Below, one piece after another: positions 38,044 to 49,920 of a DNA stretch of 64,000 nt. Origin of the DNA: Bagarius yarrelli (taxonomy: Eukaryota > Chordata > Actinopteri > Siluriformes > Sisoridae); contig VCAZ01000227.1 in NCBI GenBank assembly GCA_005784505.1, positions 259,080 to 323,079 on the forward strand, given 5' to 3'. Position numbers and translations under genes: made by a program. Each line of letters opens with the position of its first letter. The first letter of the stretch is position 1. Below the pieces are notes generated by a model. The model worked only from the letters and a program-made list of their open reading frames with translations. It searched no databases and was not told the DNA's origin.

Positions 38044-41000
38044 TCACTTCTGTCCTCGGAGGTTTTTCAACCTAAGACAAGAAAGCAAAAAACATCAATT
38101 TAGTTTATTTTTAATATTAATAACACTAAAAATAATAATAGACAATAAAAACGAGAAAGACCGCCAGACCTCTGGAGCAGGTCCTCGTTAGACACAGACG
38201 CCGTCCTGGTTGCATCATCAGCGTCGGAGTCTGAATCGTCTGAGCTACTGTCCGTCTCCTCCGTCTTTTTCTTCTTCTTCTGTTTCATTTTATGTTTGTG
38301 CTTCTTATTCTTCTTCTTATGCTGGAAAAAAAAAGAAAAGCGGCAAAGTGAACCTGAGACACAACAAGCAGAACCTCTCTGTTACCGTGGAAACCGCACT
38401 CGACTCACCTTCTTGTCTTTGTGATGTTTGCGTTCTTTCTTCGATTTGTGTCTTTCTTTGCTCTGTTTCTTCGTTTTTTCTTCTCGTACTGTCGATGAGA
38501 ACGTGGGTAGCGCTTTTCCTGATAAAAAAATTAACTTAACGTTACATCTGCAATCATTTCTGGACACTTCTACCCTAAAGGTCAAATAATAAGCTCACCC
38601 ATTCTACCTTTTGACCAATCAGAATTGAGAATTCAGTAACTAACCAGGCGGCGGTAGTCTGGGTCCGAACTCCTCGCAGTCGATATCCGCAGTCTGGACA
38701 GAAGAAGCGTCTTTTTGATCTGCTCTATCGTCGACTCGGGATTTCGGCTCTTTAAAGTCAATACATTTCGTCAGAATTGTGAAGTAAAGTTCAATTATAA
38801 TTTTTGATATTTAAAGCAGGTTTGTACCCGTTATTAAACCTGAAGTGGGAGGAGCCTGAGGTACAACAGGTGGAGCAGGTTTGACGACAGGTGTCTGTGG
38901 CGCCGCCTTCTGCTCCTCCTCTTCTTCACCACTGTCTTCCTCGGATGAAGACGAGCTCTTCTCGTCAGACGAGCTGGCGAAGATGGCCTTGAAGAGGTCC
39001 ATAGGAGGTCTGACCTCTTCTTCCTCTGCCTCCTCCTCCTCATCTTCCTTCTTCGGTTTCTCCTCAGCACCAGCCTCCGACTCTTTAGACTGCGAGTTTT
39101 CAGATCACAATTAGGAATTATTCAATTATTGAAAATAAAAATTAACTCAACTAATAAACCTGAAAGTATGTAGGGGTTCAATACACATAATAAATAAATA
39201 ACAAAAATGTTTATTTATACAAAAAATATAAATATATTTTAAGTTAAAATTATTTTTAAAGTTAAAATTATTTTTTATTTTTATTATTATTTTTTGTTAC
39301 CATTTTTACTTCTAATTATTTATTACTTTTACTTATAAATAAAGACAAACTTTTTATAAATTTTAGCTTATAAAGGATTCCTAGACAAGCCAAACGAACA
39401 GCTGAAACAAATAAAACACCTCAGCAGCAGGGATGGAATCTGAGGATGCTGTAGATGTTGTCTGCTCTTGCTGCTTCTCAGCATCTTTAACCTTTGACCC
39501 CTTTTCAGCTACATCCCACCGCGAGCGCTTGCCCGAGCCTGCTGAGGAGGAACTTGCTGAGCTGGATGTGGGTGGGGCTTGAGAGACCTGTCTGTCATCC
39601 AACACGGACAGGAAGTTGAATACGGAGAACTTGTCACGCTTCACTTTGGGGAGGCCCACGATGCTCGAGCTGAGAAAAACCGAGAAAAACAAAATCAGAG
39701 AAAAGTTTTACGATTATTTAATGTAGAATCTAAATATTTCTATATTTGTGGGGACGTTTAACTGGAAACGTTTGTTTAAACACAAACTAAACGTTTTGTT
39801 GAAAACAAAATAAAAGTACTTTTTTTTTCTTTTGGTAAATTAACAACATTTATATTCAGACTACATTTAGGTTTTGCATAATTTTAATTAGCTACAGTTT
39901 TAATTATGTTGATAAAAGTGTGTGTGTGTGTGTCTCACCCTGGGTAAGGGTCTGGAACATTAAACCTCTTGCACAGCAGTTTATCAGGATGCCACTCCAT
40001 CGTTTCTCTGGTCAGAGTCCCAAACATCTTCATATTCACTGCTGCCTGCTTGTCGTTTTCATCGCCCTACAATACACACGCACACACATACACAAATACA
40101 CACAAACATACGCACGACAACATCCCTCCATGAAGACCAACGCTAACGTTTGATCCTGATTAAAATCACCACCTTCTGTAAAATAATTGTGTATAATTAA
40201 GACATGCCGACCTCCTGATCTCGCGTCACCTCCACGCTGTCACTGTCGTCCTCGTGTTTGGCGCGGGTGAAGCGGGAATAGAGCGAGGAATTACTTGGCT
40301 TATACAGCACAGCGGCGCGCATGAACTCGTCTTGCTCTCGGCTCCGCTCCCACTCCGTCATGCTCGGGTCCAGACTTAACTCCAGAGCGTCTGCATCACA
40401 CACCAACATCAACACGGCTCCATGAACAGAACGCAATACACACTATATGTTCAGGTGTGCATGCGAATGGTGTAGTTATAGATATGACAAATATGTGGCT
40501 TTATTTGTTATTTTGACCTTGAAATATCTAAAAGGTGCCATAATAAATGTTATTATTATTATTATTATTATTAATGTGTGTAAAGACACCAATACAGAAT
40601 ATTGTCTTCCTGGCTGAACCCGGGTTTCACACTGTGTACGTTTTAATAGTGTAGCGTATTGTTGCTCATCAGACTGTACAAACATGAACCCCGCGTCACC
40701 CTGTAGGATCTGAGTTGTCATAATGTCACGATGGTCAAGACGAGATAAAAACAGACGCACACAAGACGACTCGTCTGGAGTTTTAAAGGTTTAGTAACCC
40801 GCGTTTTCTTGCTAAACGGTAACTAGCAGTGACGACCCGTCATACAAACACTTTTTTCTGCTAAATTATGTGCTAAACTAAAGATCTTCTACAGAAACCG
40901 TTTTTGTGTTTAGAGTCGCATCGATGACCTCTCACCTTTAGCTCCCTGTTTCAGGTGGCTAATGTAGCTCTCGTAGCGCGCCTGCTTGGATGGGTTTTTC

Positions 41001-43292
41001 TCAAACGGCTTAAACACCTTGCTGTTTTGAGCTGTGGGACTGGACCAGGCGCTGAGAGCCTGCTGGTACGTGTCTGGAGCCCGGGGCACGGGGACCTGAA
41101 CATCTGGATGAGTTTTAGAGACCTGGATTTGGGTGTGCAAATGAGATGAGGTGGCGCTGGACTGGAACCGATCCTGTAAAGTGGAGCTCTTATTTTCTGC
41201 AGCTTTACGGATCTCATTTAATCGCTCTCGGTCTTTACTGTCCAGGAGCTCAAACACAGAGCGAGGACCTGCAGGGTAAACACACAACAGAAACATGAGT
41301 GCAGGGTACACAAGTTTACACCCTGTGTGTGTATGAGTGTATGGGGTGAGTAACTGGATAGGAGAGGTCAGTACCCTGTAAACTGGTCTCTCCCAGCATC
41401 TCTCTCCTCTGGCTGGAGTCCAGCATGTGGCGGCTCTGTTGCGGTGCATCCGGGGATATCTGTCCACGTGAAGCCTGCAGTGCCTGGGCTACCAGCGGGC
41501 TAACCGACGCCATGTCCACTACCGGCCGGAAATGATGCACTGGCCGGTAATCGCGTGGCAGGACGGGCGGAGGAAACACCTGGACACAAGAACGCATGTC
41601 AACGTACAATGTTTACAGTTTGACTCTCATCCTCAGTGTCGTCACGACAGGTTGGGATTCTCACGTACGGTTTTTCTCTCCACAGGTTTTGAAGCTAACG
41701 TGAAGCCCTCCAGGATTTTCCCCACGTATGCTGCGTCTCTGCGAGAATCTAAATATAGAAAAAAAAACAAAAGAAAACTAAGAGCTAGAATTGTGAAAAA
41801 AAAGGGGAAAAAAGATAAAACTTGCCTATTTTTTGTAATACTATGTTTACTGGTTTTAATGTTTTTTTAAATTGCTATACAGCAAACTAAAAAAAGGAAA
41901 AAAATAAAATAAAAGCATATAATAATAGATTTATCGATAACAAATATCAGGTTTTAAAATAAAATTAAAAGCCAAACCGACGTCGTTCTGAGGTCACTGC
42001 AAGATTCAGACTCACCTTTCTTCTTCTGTTTGTACTGCTGAGGTGCCGTCCATCCGTACAGGCCGTCCCCCGGCTCCTCTCCACCCAGAACGACGTCGTA
42101 GTTAGACATGGTGTCCTTGTGATAGATATCATCATCCTCCTCCTCCATCGCTCCCACGCCGAACCCCTGCACACAACGAAAATCATTCAATCTTTGCAAT
42201 AAATGCAACCTAATAAAATAGTTGAAGTCAGGCAACTTTCCCAAAAATACACCTCACCTGTCCGGAGATCCCGCCCCTACGATGCTGCTTCGCCTTCCTG
42301 CCGCCAAACAGACTCGTTCTATCAGAGTCCAGCGTGAAGAGGTCAATATGTGATGCCCCTGAACCGCTCGTCAGGGCGCGCAGGGGGTCGAGACCTCGGT
42401 AACCGAGTCCATGGACATCGTCTTTAGGGGTGAAATCCACCGGGGTCACGTCTTTGGGTGCGAAAGTTACGTTTACGGGAGCAAATTCATCATCGTTCTA
42501 AAAAGGAAACAAAGTAATAAAAGGTTTTTGTGTAGTAAAAAAAACCGAGTTGCTGAGAAAATTAATAAATAAAAGATAATATATCTAAATATTTTAGAGG
42601 AATAAGAAATGTACCTCAGACTCCTCAGATCCAGCGGGTGGTGGAGCACAGCCGTATACTTTCACATCTGTAACAACTGAACAAACACAAAACAATAGTT
42701 TTAATAACATGCAAAAGTTTAATCCCACGTAAGAATAACAGCTGGTTCTAAGTCTGAGGGTGTACAAACTTCTGCACAGTAAGATTAACAGCTGGATTCA
42801 GCATGAGGGTGTGCAAACTTTTGCACTGCGATCGGGAACACACCTGGCTCTTGTTTGCGTGGGAGTCTTTTTACTCGCGGTCCGACGCCCTGTCCGTCTT
42901 TCCAGCCCATTTTCCGAAGCAGCTCCACTCCGATAGACGACCTGCAGAACCACACAGAGTCAGAAGAACCCGAGAACCCAAAAAAAAACAATAGATCAGA
43001 AAACAGAAAGATAAACGGTATCGGATAGGGGCTCCTGTACTACATGGCAAAAACTGGAACGGCACCCACATTCGCAAGTCGCTGCGCTCCGGCGACCCGG
43101 GTTCGATTCCGACTCGGGTCCTATTCCTGTCCCACCCCCCCTCTTTCTCGATCTCCCCCATTTTATCCCTCTGTCCTATCAATAAAGGCAAAAGATTTAT
43201 TAAACATAGCCGATTCGGATTACTTTGTGGACATCTTGGCAAGAATAAGACAATTTCTGTCATGCTGGAGGAGTTTCTTGGCAAAATAATGT

Positions 43293-43348
<56 letters not shown>

Positions 43349-43822
43349 TCTCCCGGAAATCTAAAAGAATTCACCCAATCAGAGTGAGTTTAGAAATCCT
43401 GAAAGCATCTCCAGCTTTCTGCCACACGCATCAGTCAGTCAGTTAACGGTTTGTGGGCGTGGCATGCGAGTCAGGGACTCGGCGGTGACTAAAAAAGATT
43501 TTTTAAAAACATACGATCGGATCAGTGGAAATTTCTGGGATCTAGAATAAGACAGGTGGGAATACCGTGCGGGAGCGATCAGCTCCTCCAGCAGTGTGTC
43601 TCCTGGGATGGGAGCAGTCAGACAGTTGATGGCTCGGGCTTTGTCTCTGATCTGATCGGGTTTTCCAGAAGCGAAGCTGTCCGTGGTGGTGATCTGTCGG
43701 GGCGCGATGCCGTGCTCGTCGAAATCCTGCGGAAACAAGAACCTTTATTAGACTCTTATCTTTAACGTGCTGAATTTCTTTGGTTTGGTTAATAAAATGG
43801 AATGGAATTAAGCGAACGAGTG

Positions 43823-43861
<39 letters not shown>

Positions 43862-44252
43862 CCTCATCCATAAAGTCTTCCGGTCTGGCATTTTGCGTCT
43901 CCGCCTTCTGATTTCGCGAGGACACAAACGTGGACGGTGTCCAACCTGTACAGAGTCAACAGCCAGTTACACCTGCAGCACAGCGCTAATATTGGTGCAC
44001 CTGAAATAATCAGAGAACCCGTAGTTCCGCTAGTCCACCTCGCGATCTGACCTTCTTTGGTGCCGACGGTGTTGAAGTATCCGGCAGAGAAGCCGCCAGT
44101 GAAAGCGCCGTGAAAGCGTCTGTAGCGTCCTTTCTCATCCTTAACCGTCTGGTCCTGCACAGGGATGGGCTTCCTGAGGGGCTCGTCTTCACAGGAGGGG
44201 ACAGGAAGAGACGATTTCAGAAATAATAACAGAAACCGATTATAGGGGAAAT

Positions 44253-44316
<64 letters not shown>

Positions 44317-44575
44317 CTGTTTGAGTTCCTGCCGATTTTTCTTCTTTCTCCTCCTCTCACCATAACCGTCTAATAGGAACACCTGCTGATTATGCAGTTT
44401 TCTCTCTATCTCTCTCTTTCTTTCCTTTTCTACTCTCTCTATCTTTTTGTTAATCTTATCTCTCCCTTCATCTTTCTCTTCTTTTCTACCCTCTCTAGCT
44501 CATTTCCCCCCATTTTGTTACCCTTTTTTTATCCACCTCTTTTTTTCTCCCCTTGCATTTTCCTGTGCCTTTCTT

Positions 44576-44606
<31 letters not shown>

Positions 44607-45587
44607 TTTTCTCTCCAAACCAAATCTATCTGTCCCTTTCTCTCTACCTCTTTCTCTCTCACTCCCCCTCCCTTTCTTATATGCTATGACTATGTTTCCA
44701 GAAGAAAAAGAAGAAGAAAAAAAAAAGAAGAAGAAGAGGGATAAGAAAGGAGAGAAAAAAAAGGTCCTGGAAGTGGAACTGTAGCTCAGTGGTTAAGGTG
44801 TTGGACTGTAATCAGAAGATCATTGGTTCAAGTCCCAGTTACCTGTATGATGTCATACACTGTGCTACTGCCAGCTGATTGGTTGATACATATGTTCCTA
44901 ATAAAGTTGTAAATGTCTTTATTTTGTCACATAGACTTTTTTTTACAGCACAGTGAAATTCTTAGTAAGGTTGGGGGTCAGAGCGCAGGGGCAGTTATGA
45001 TACAGCGCCCCTGGAGCAGGAAGGGTCAAAGGTCTTGCTCAAGGGACCCAACAGTGGTTGGCTTGCTGGTGGTGTGATATACTATATATACACATGATAC
45101 AATATGATATACTATATATACATTATATATATATATATATAGATATAGTGTGTGTATATATAGATATAGTATATATAGATATATATATAGTATATATCTA
45201 TATATACATAAACTAATCTAATTAACTGCGAAATCCCCACGTATTATTTTATTCCACCTGTATTCCAACATGCCCCGCCCATTATTCTACGATTGGCCAG
45301 CAGTTAATTTCCAACCAATAATACAGTCGAATTGCGCTTTAGTAAATCTTCTCATCCAATCCCAACGCAGTATGCTGGTCTTTTACGACTACAGGTGGGG
45401 AAACAACTTACTAAAAAACTGCCATGTACCCTTTAAAGTTTCCCAGCTGCAAAAACCAAAAGCAGAATTTCAACACTTTATCATTTTTACACGCGCTGAA
45501 CTAACATAAACTGATACCTTCTTCAAGGGGCTCTAAAGGAGTTCCGTACGTGACAAAATCCTCATCGCTTTCTCCGTCGGACGCCAT
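38044..45587 (-). CDS. gpatch1: G-patch domain-containing protein 1 (GPATCH1), complete
   Basis: Nuclear splicing-associated protein; the human protein is known from spliceosome C complexes, and its G-patch is of the kind that activates DEAH helicases. Nineteen coding exons in gene order: 45518-45587, 44052-44186, 43860-43945, 43566-43726, 42844-42941, 42615-42676, 42258-42497, 42016-42166, 41669-41748, 41375-41579, 40936-41268, 40212-40390, 39939-40066, 39420-39669, 38828-39089, 38645-38749, 38409-38518, 38170-38321 and 38044-38071. The total is 2835 nt, 944 aa (human 931), in one frame. Conserved blocks: VTYGTPLEPLEE, RRFHGAFTGGFSAGYFNTVG, the G-patch at ~152-184 (VELLRKMGWKDGQGVGPRVK), FAPKDVTPVDFTPKD, EEPGDGLYGWTAP, RDYRPVHHFRPVV, DPSMTEWERSREQDEF and EWHPDKLLCKRFNVPDPYPG. 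The C-terminal quarter is Ser/Glu- then Lys-rich, likely disordered. The donor of exon 43860-43945 runs directly into a (GT)n tract. Confidence 0.95.
43035..43195 (+). repeat. tRNA-headed SINE, third family, in gpatch1 intron
   Basis: The box B-like GGGTTCGATTCC sits at about 43100, followed by CCGACTCGGGTCCTATTCC and a pyrimidine-rich tail ending CCTATCAATAAAGGCAAAA. The opposite-strand copy at 55060-55185 shares the tail GGCATTTTTTGCCTTTATTG. Confidence 0.6.
43292..43346. repeat. (CA)n microsatellite in gpatch1 intron
   Basis: Pure CA run. Further CA runs in gpatch1 introns are at about 43826-43859 and 44257-44314. Confidence 0.95.
44775..44912 (+). repeat. tRNA-headed SINE with a different tail, gpatch1 intron 1
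   Basis: ACTGTAGCTCAGTGGTTAAG (box A) and GGTTCAAGTCCC (box B) form a tRNA-like head. The tail (GATTGGTTGATACATATG) does not match the copies with the ATAAGGACGTCTGCC tail. The acceptor stem does not pair, so it is not a tRNA gene. A 'CAGGGGCAG' family repeat follows at 44940-45085, then an AT microsatellite at about 45118-45215. Confidence 0.6.
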
Positions 45588-46035
45588 GTTTATCTGAACG
45601 ACGGTGGCCGAAGAGGCTCAAACTCCCAAACGACGAATCAGCCCTAAATCCTGCTTTATTTTCTTAACCTTATAAACCACCGCTTAGCAACAGTCATTAG
45701 GTTTTTTACGTTAGGCTTTATCGCTTTTTGTCTGATCTAGAGAAGTTACACAATGTAACGTTCTGTAATATAATATAATGTAATTTTTAGAATCGTACAG
45801 TGACGTTCTAGTAGTTCGGGATTTTTCTCCACAAGGAGGCGCAAATTAGTTGAAGACAAATTAGTTGAAGACTAAGATACATAGAAGAAGAACCAGCGGA
45901 TATGACATCACTAGACGGGATGCAGTCTTTGTTTACGGAAGTAAAGTTCTTTCATTTGCGCCAGAGTTAAAAGACCGATGTTTAAAGTAATTAATCAGGA
46001 AAAAATTTGAGGTAGTTTTTAATTAGTGGGAAAAA
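45588..46035. promoter_or_regulatory. Shared head-to-head promoter region of gpatch1 and cln6
   Basis: Only 448 bp separate the two start codons, which point away from each other. No exon or repeat was recognised in it. It holds an ETS-type core ACGGAAGTA at 45935-45943 and a CRE-like TGACATCA near 45903. The cln6 first exon contains GCCGCCATATTT, a YY1-like motif, near 46068. Such short divergent gaps usually act as one bidirectional promoter; that is inference here. Confidence 0.6.
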
Positions 46036-47894
46036 ATGATTCGCAAACGACGAGGGGATGGGATCACGCCGCCATATTTAAGGTTTATTTTTATTGCTAA
46101 TTTGTAAAAGTAATTATTTAATCAAATGGTTGTTTGTAAACAGAATAAACAGTTACTGGTTCAGAAGTGCAGCTAGTTAAAGTTTACCAAAATAAATCTA
46201 ATCATAAATTTGATGGTATTTTATGTTTGTGTATATAAGATGTATATAGATGTGTGTGTGCGCGCGCGTGTGTGTGTGTGTGTGCGCGCGCGCGCGTGTT
46301 TTAGTCAGTTCTACACTTCAGTAGTTTATGCATAAATAATTATCTCTTTGTGTTTCCTCTTTGGACAGCATGATGAGGAGAGAAAAAGCAGCTCCTCCAT
46401 CTGCTCTCTCGCATTTCCACCTGGACCTTTGGTTCTCCTTCACGGTACAGAACTGGATCCTGGACTTTGGGAGGCCGATTGTGATGGTGATCACACTGCT
46501 TTTATTCAACACTTTTGCAGCCTGTTGGTGTTCAGGTTTAAGAAGCTTTATCGTCATTTTAACACTACACAGCAGATACAGTACACAGTGAAATTTAACA
46601 AGGTGTCTCCAGGATCCCATGGTGCTACACAAAACAACAAATAACCCCTTAACAGAAGAACAACACCGAACTAAAGAATAAATTCAGCTTTAGTAACAAA
46701 GTGCATGTGGGCAAAAAAGACAAATAACAATTCAAACGTTACTGCAGACCGTGTAAAAACCAGCAATTCAGGACAGAACACACTCTTCAGTACATTCAAT
46801 AACACCAACCAGATTATAAATGATGTGCAGGTGAGCAGCAAGACTGTTCTACAAATACATTAAAATCTTCAATATATTTCAGGTTAGAAGTATAAGCACG
46901 TTTATGAGGAAACATCTGGAAAGTATTTAAACATGAAAAAGGGGACAATCGGTCTTCAGGTTCCAGATCACAGCGGCGAGAAGAGACGCTCGATATTTGA
47001 ATATTGGAAATGTTTGTATTTATGCTGATTTTTTTTACCCGCACAGATTATCTTACCTCTGGAATGGTTTCCACTGAACAAACCCAGCGCTGGAGATTAC
47101 TTCCACATGGCCTATAACGTCATCACACCCTTCCTGCTGCTAAAGGTACGAGAGATGCATTTATGCACTCAGCTCAACCCAAACTTTAATAAAGCGCTGT
47201 TTCGTTTATTTAATGAACAAAGTTAGTTATTGAGACATTTTAGTAACAACAGGAAAATTGTCCAGATTAGAAAAGAAAACATGGAATTATTTTAGACTGC
47301 TTTAGAATTATACTGCACTGATTTAAACCTGATCCAACAGAAGGATGAACAGTTTAACCTTTGACCCCTGTGTGTTGTAGCTGATAGAGAGAAGTTCTAC
47401 CGCACTACCTCGCACTGCTGTGTACCTGAGCATCATCACCTTCGTCATGGGTGCCAGCATCCACCTGGTGGGCGACTCCATCAACCACCGGCTGATCCAC
47501 AGCGGCTACCAGCTCCACCTCTCTGTCCGAGACAACCCCATCATGAAAGACCTCCGTCCCCCATCACTGGTGAGAAGGGGAATCTTCTCTCATGTCGACT
47601 GATCGTTTCAGCCCTAAACACAAAAAAGACACGTGACACATAGGGACATGTGACACATGGGGACGGAGGTCTTTTATGTGTCTTTTAGGGCTGAAACAAT
47701 TAGTCGACATGACACCATCGACAATAACAAATTGCTCATGTGACCTGCAGTAGCGCATTTTAACCTGGGTGGTGCTGTAGTTCAGAATTTCAATATGATC
47801 AAGCAGCTTAGTGATATTAAATCTTATTAGTGAATGCAATAACCAAAAAAAAAATAATTATATATATAGGAAAATATTTATATATATATATAGA

Positions 47895-47953
<59 letters not shown>

Positions 47954-49003
47954 GCAGAAAAATAAATTAATCAATTAATTATTCTAATAATTGATGATCA
48001 ATCAATTGATTGTTGATAGATGTTTTCCTTGTTTCCAGATCGATTCCTTCGAACTCCTTTATTACTATGATGAGCATCTGGGTCACTCCATGTGGTACGT
48101 ACAGGCGGAATAAATATCAAATATATCATCGTATATGTATAATCATAGTTTCTGTGCATCTACTAAACATTTTAGTAAAGAAATGATCATGTCTTTGCTG
48201 TAGTGGCGCCTGAACTTTGCTTAATGAAATGACTTCCTGTTTTCTATGTTTTGTGGTGTGATGAACTTTATTCTATTAATTATTTACATTAACATTTCAG
48301 GCAGACTTTGTTGTTGTTTATTTTCCTGTAACATTACATTGATTTATTCTCTGTGTGTGTTTGTAAAACCTGAGTGTATTAAGGCAGTGCGGCTGTTACT
48401 CTGTTACAGGTACGTCCCGTTCTTCCTCATCCTCTTCCTCTACTTCACCGGCTGCTTCACACAAAGCAAAGAGGAGAAGATGCCACACTCGGGCTGGCTG
48501 CTCCTGGGTCCTAGTGCTCTGTATTACTGGTCAGTGACTCACTCTATTAGAAAGTGTTAATCTGTCTGTCTGTCCATCTGCCTGTCTGTCTATGTATCTA
48601 TCTGTCTGTCTGCATATGTATGTATGTATGTATGTATCTTTCTGTCTGTCTGTGTCTAAATATCTGTCTATCTATCTTTCTATCTATTTATGTATGCAGT
48701 CTGCCTGTCTGCCTGCCCATCTAGTATGTCTGTGTCTGTGTCTATATATCTGTTTTTCTGTCTATCTGCCTGTCTGTCTATCTATGTATCTATCCATCTG
48801 TCTGCATATGTATGTATGTATGTATGTATCTCTTTCTGTCTGTCTGTGTCTAAATATCTGTCTATCTATCTTTCTATCTATTTATGTATGCATCTGTCTG
48901 CCTGTCTGCCTGTCTATCTATGTATGTCTGTGTCTGTGTCTATATATCTGTTTTTCTGTCTATCTGCCTGTCTGTCTGTCTATGTATCTATCTGTCTGTC
49001 TGC

Positions 49004-49034
<31 letters not shown>

Positions 49035-49920
49035 TCTTTCTGTCTGTCTGTGTCTAAATATCTGTCTATCTATCTTTTCTATCTATTTATGTATGCATCT
49101 GTCTGCCTGTCTGCCTGCCCATCTAGTATGTCTGTGTCTGTGTCTATATATCTGTTTTTCTGTCTATCTGCCTGTCTGTCTGTCTATGTATCTATCTGTC
49201 TGTCTCTGCATATGTATGTATGTATGTATGTATGTATCTTTCTGTCTGTCTGTGTCTAAATATCTGTCTATCTATCTTTCTATCTATTTATGTATGCATC
49301 TGTCTGCCTGTCTGCCTGCCCATCTAGTATGTCTGTGTCTGTGTCTATATATCTGTTTTTCTGTCTATCTGCCTGTCTGTCTATCTATGTATCTATCCAT
49401 CTGTCTGCATATGTATGTCTGTCTGTCTGTGTCTAAATATCTGTCTGTCTATCTTTCTATCTACCTATTTATCTATGCATCTATCTGTCTGTCTGTTTGC
49501 CTGCCTGCCCGCCCATCTAACTATGTGTCTGTCTGCCTGTCTATCTATGTATGTGTGTGTCTGTGTCTATATATCTGTATGTATATATGTGTGTGTCGGT
49601 CTGTCTGTCTATAAATCATTTCTTCTTCTTCCTTATCTTCTTCTTGTAGGTACCTGGTAACAGAAGGGCAGATTTTTGTCCTCTACCTCTTCACCTTCTT
49701 CGCCATGGCCGCCACAGTCATGCGTCAGAAACGGAACGGTTACGTGCTGGACAGTAACGGCCGCTTCCTGCTTTACAGCTTCATCATCACGCTGGTCCTC
49801 GTGATCGTTTGGGTCGTATTTCTGTGGAACGACGCCGTCCTGCGCAAAAAATACCCCGGTATCATCTACGTCCCAGAGCCCTGGTCTTATTATACGTTAC
49901 ACATCAAGGGCAGTTGGTAG
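46036..49920 (+). CDS. cln6: CLN6 transmembrane ER protein (neuronal ceroid lipofuscinosis 6), complete
   Basis: Multipass ER membrane protein; known to work with CLN8 in exporting lysosomal enzymes from the ER, and its loss causes a lysosomal storage disease in mammals. Coding exons: 46036-46082, 46369-46486, 47047-47145, 47381-47569, 48039-48094, 48410-48529 and 49650-49920 (stop). They total 900 nt, 299 aa (human 311), and all phases join. Conserved blocks: PFHLDLWF-like SHFHLDLWF, VQNWILDFGRPIVM, PLEWFPLNKPSAGDYFHMAYN, VMGASIHLVGDSINHRL, IDSFELLYYYDEHLGHSMWY, PSALYYWYLVTEGQIF, LWNDAVLRKKYPGIIYVPEP. The start in exon 1 (MIRKRRGDG...) is basic like the human N-terminus but little conserved. 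A start at the ATGATG in exon 2 is the alternative. Intron 6 is filled by a 1.06-kb tetranucleotide array. Fish may carry two cln6 copies. Confidence 0.93.
46247..46299. repeat. Alternating purine-pyrimidine tract (GT/GC) in cln6 intron 1
   Basis: TGTGTGTGCGCGCGCGTGTG continues through another CGCGCGCGCG block. About 50 bp is strictly alternating, the sequence type most able to adopt Z-DNA. Confidence 0.9.
47546..47711. repeat. Interleaved inverted repeats across the cln6 exon 4 / intron 4 boundary
   Basis: The exon end AAAGACCTCCGTCCCC (47546-47561) has an exact 16-bp reverse complement at about 47664-47679 in the intron. A second pair, CATGTCGACTGATCGTTTCAG near 47590 and its near-complement CTGAAACAATTAGTCGACATG near 47690, resembles transposon ends. 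Confidence 0.8.
47880..47950. repeat. (AT)n microsatellite in cln6 intron 4
   Basis: About 70 bp of AT/TATA repeats, ~90 bp before the next exon. Confidence 0.9.
48557..49617. repeat. Tetranucleotide array with ~200-bp higher-order repeat in cln6 intron 6
   Basis: TCTG, TCTA and TATG tetranucleotides fill 1.06 kb. A marker, CTAAATATCTGTCTATCTAT, recurs near 48656, 48851, 49055 and 49256, with a variant near 49433. A larger unit of about 195-205 bp is therefore repeated five times. The long open frame along it (CLSVCLSI-like) is a repeat artefact. Confidence 0.9.

Noticed and set aside
43044..43130. Possible tRNA gene in a gpatch1 intron
   Set aside because: The head is imperfect and the tail is shared with an inverted copy at 55060-55185, so it is a SINE.
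48592..49614. Long + strand open frame of 340 residues (CLSVCLSI-rich)
   Set aside because: It is a translation of the TCTG/TCTA/TATG array in cln6 intron 6. It has no start context and no family resemblance, and its copies differ by frame-neutral repeats only.
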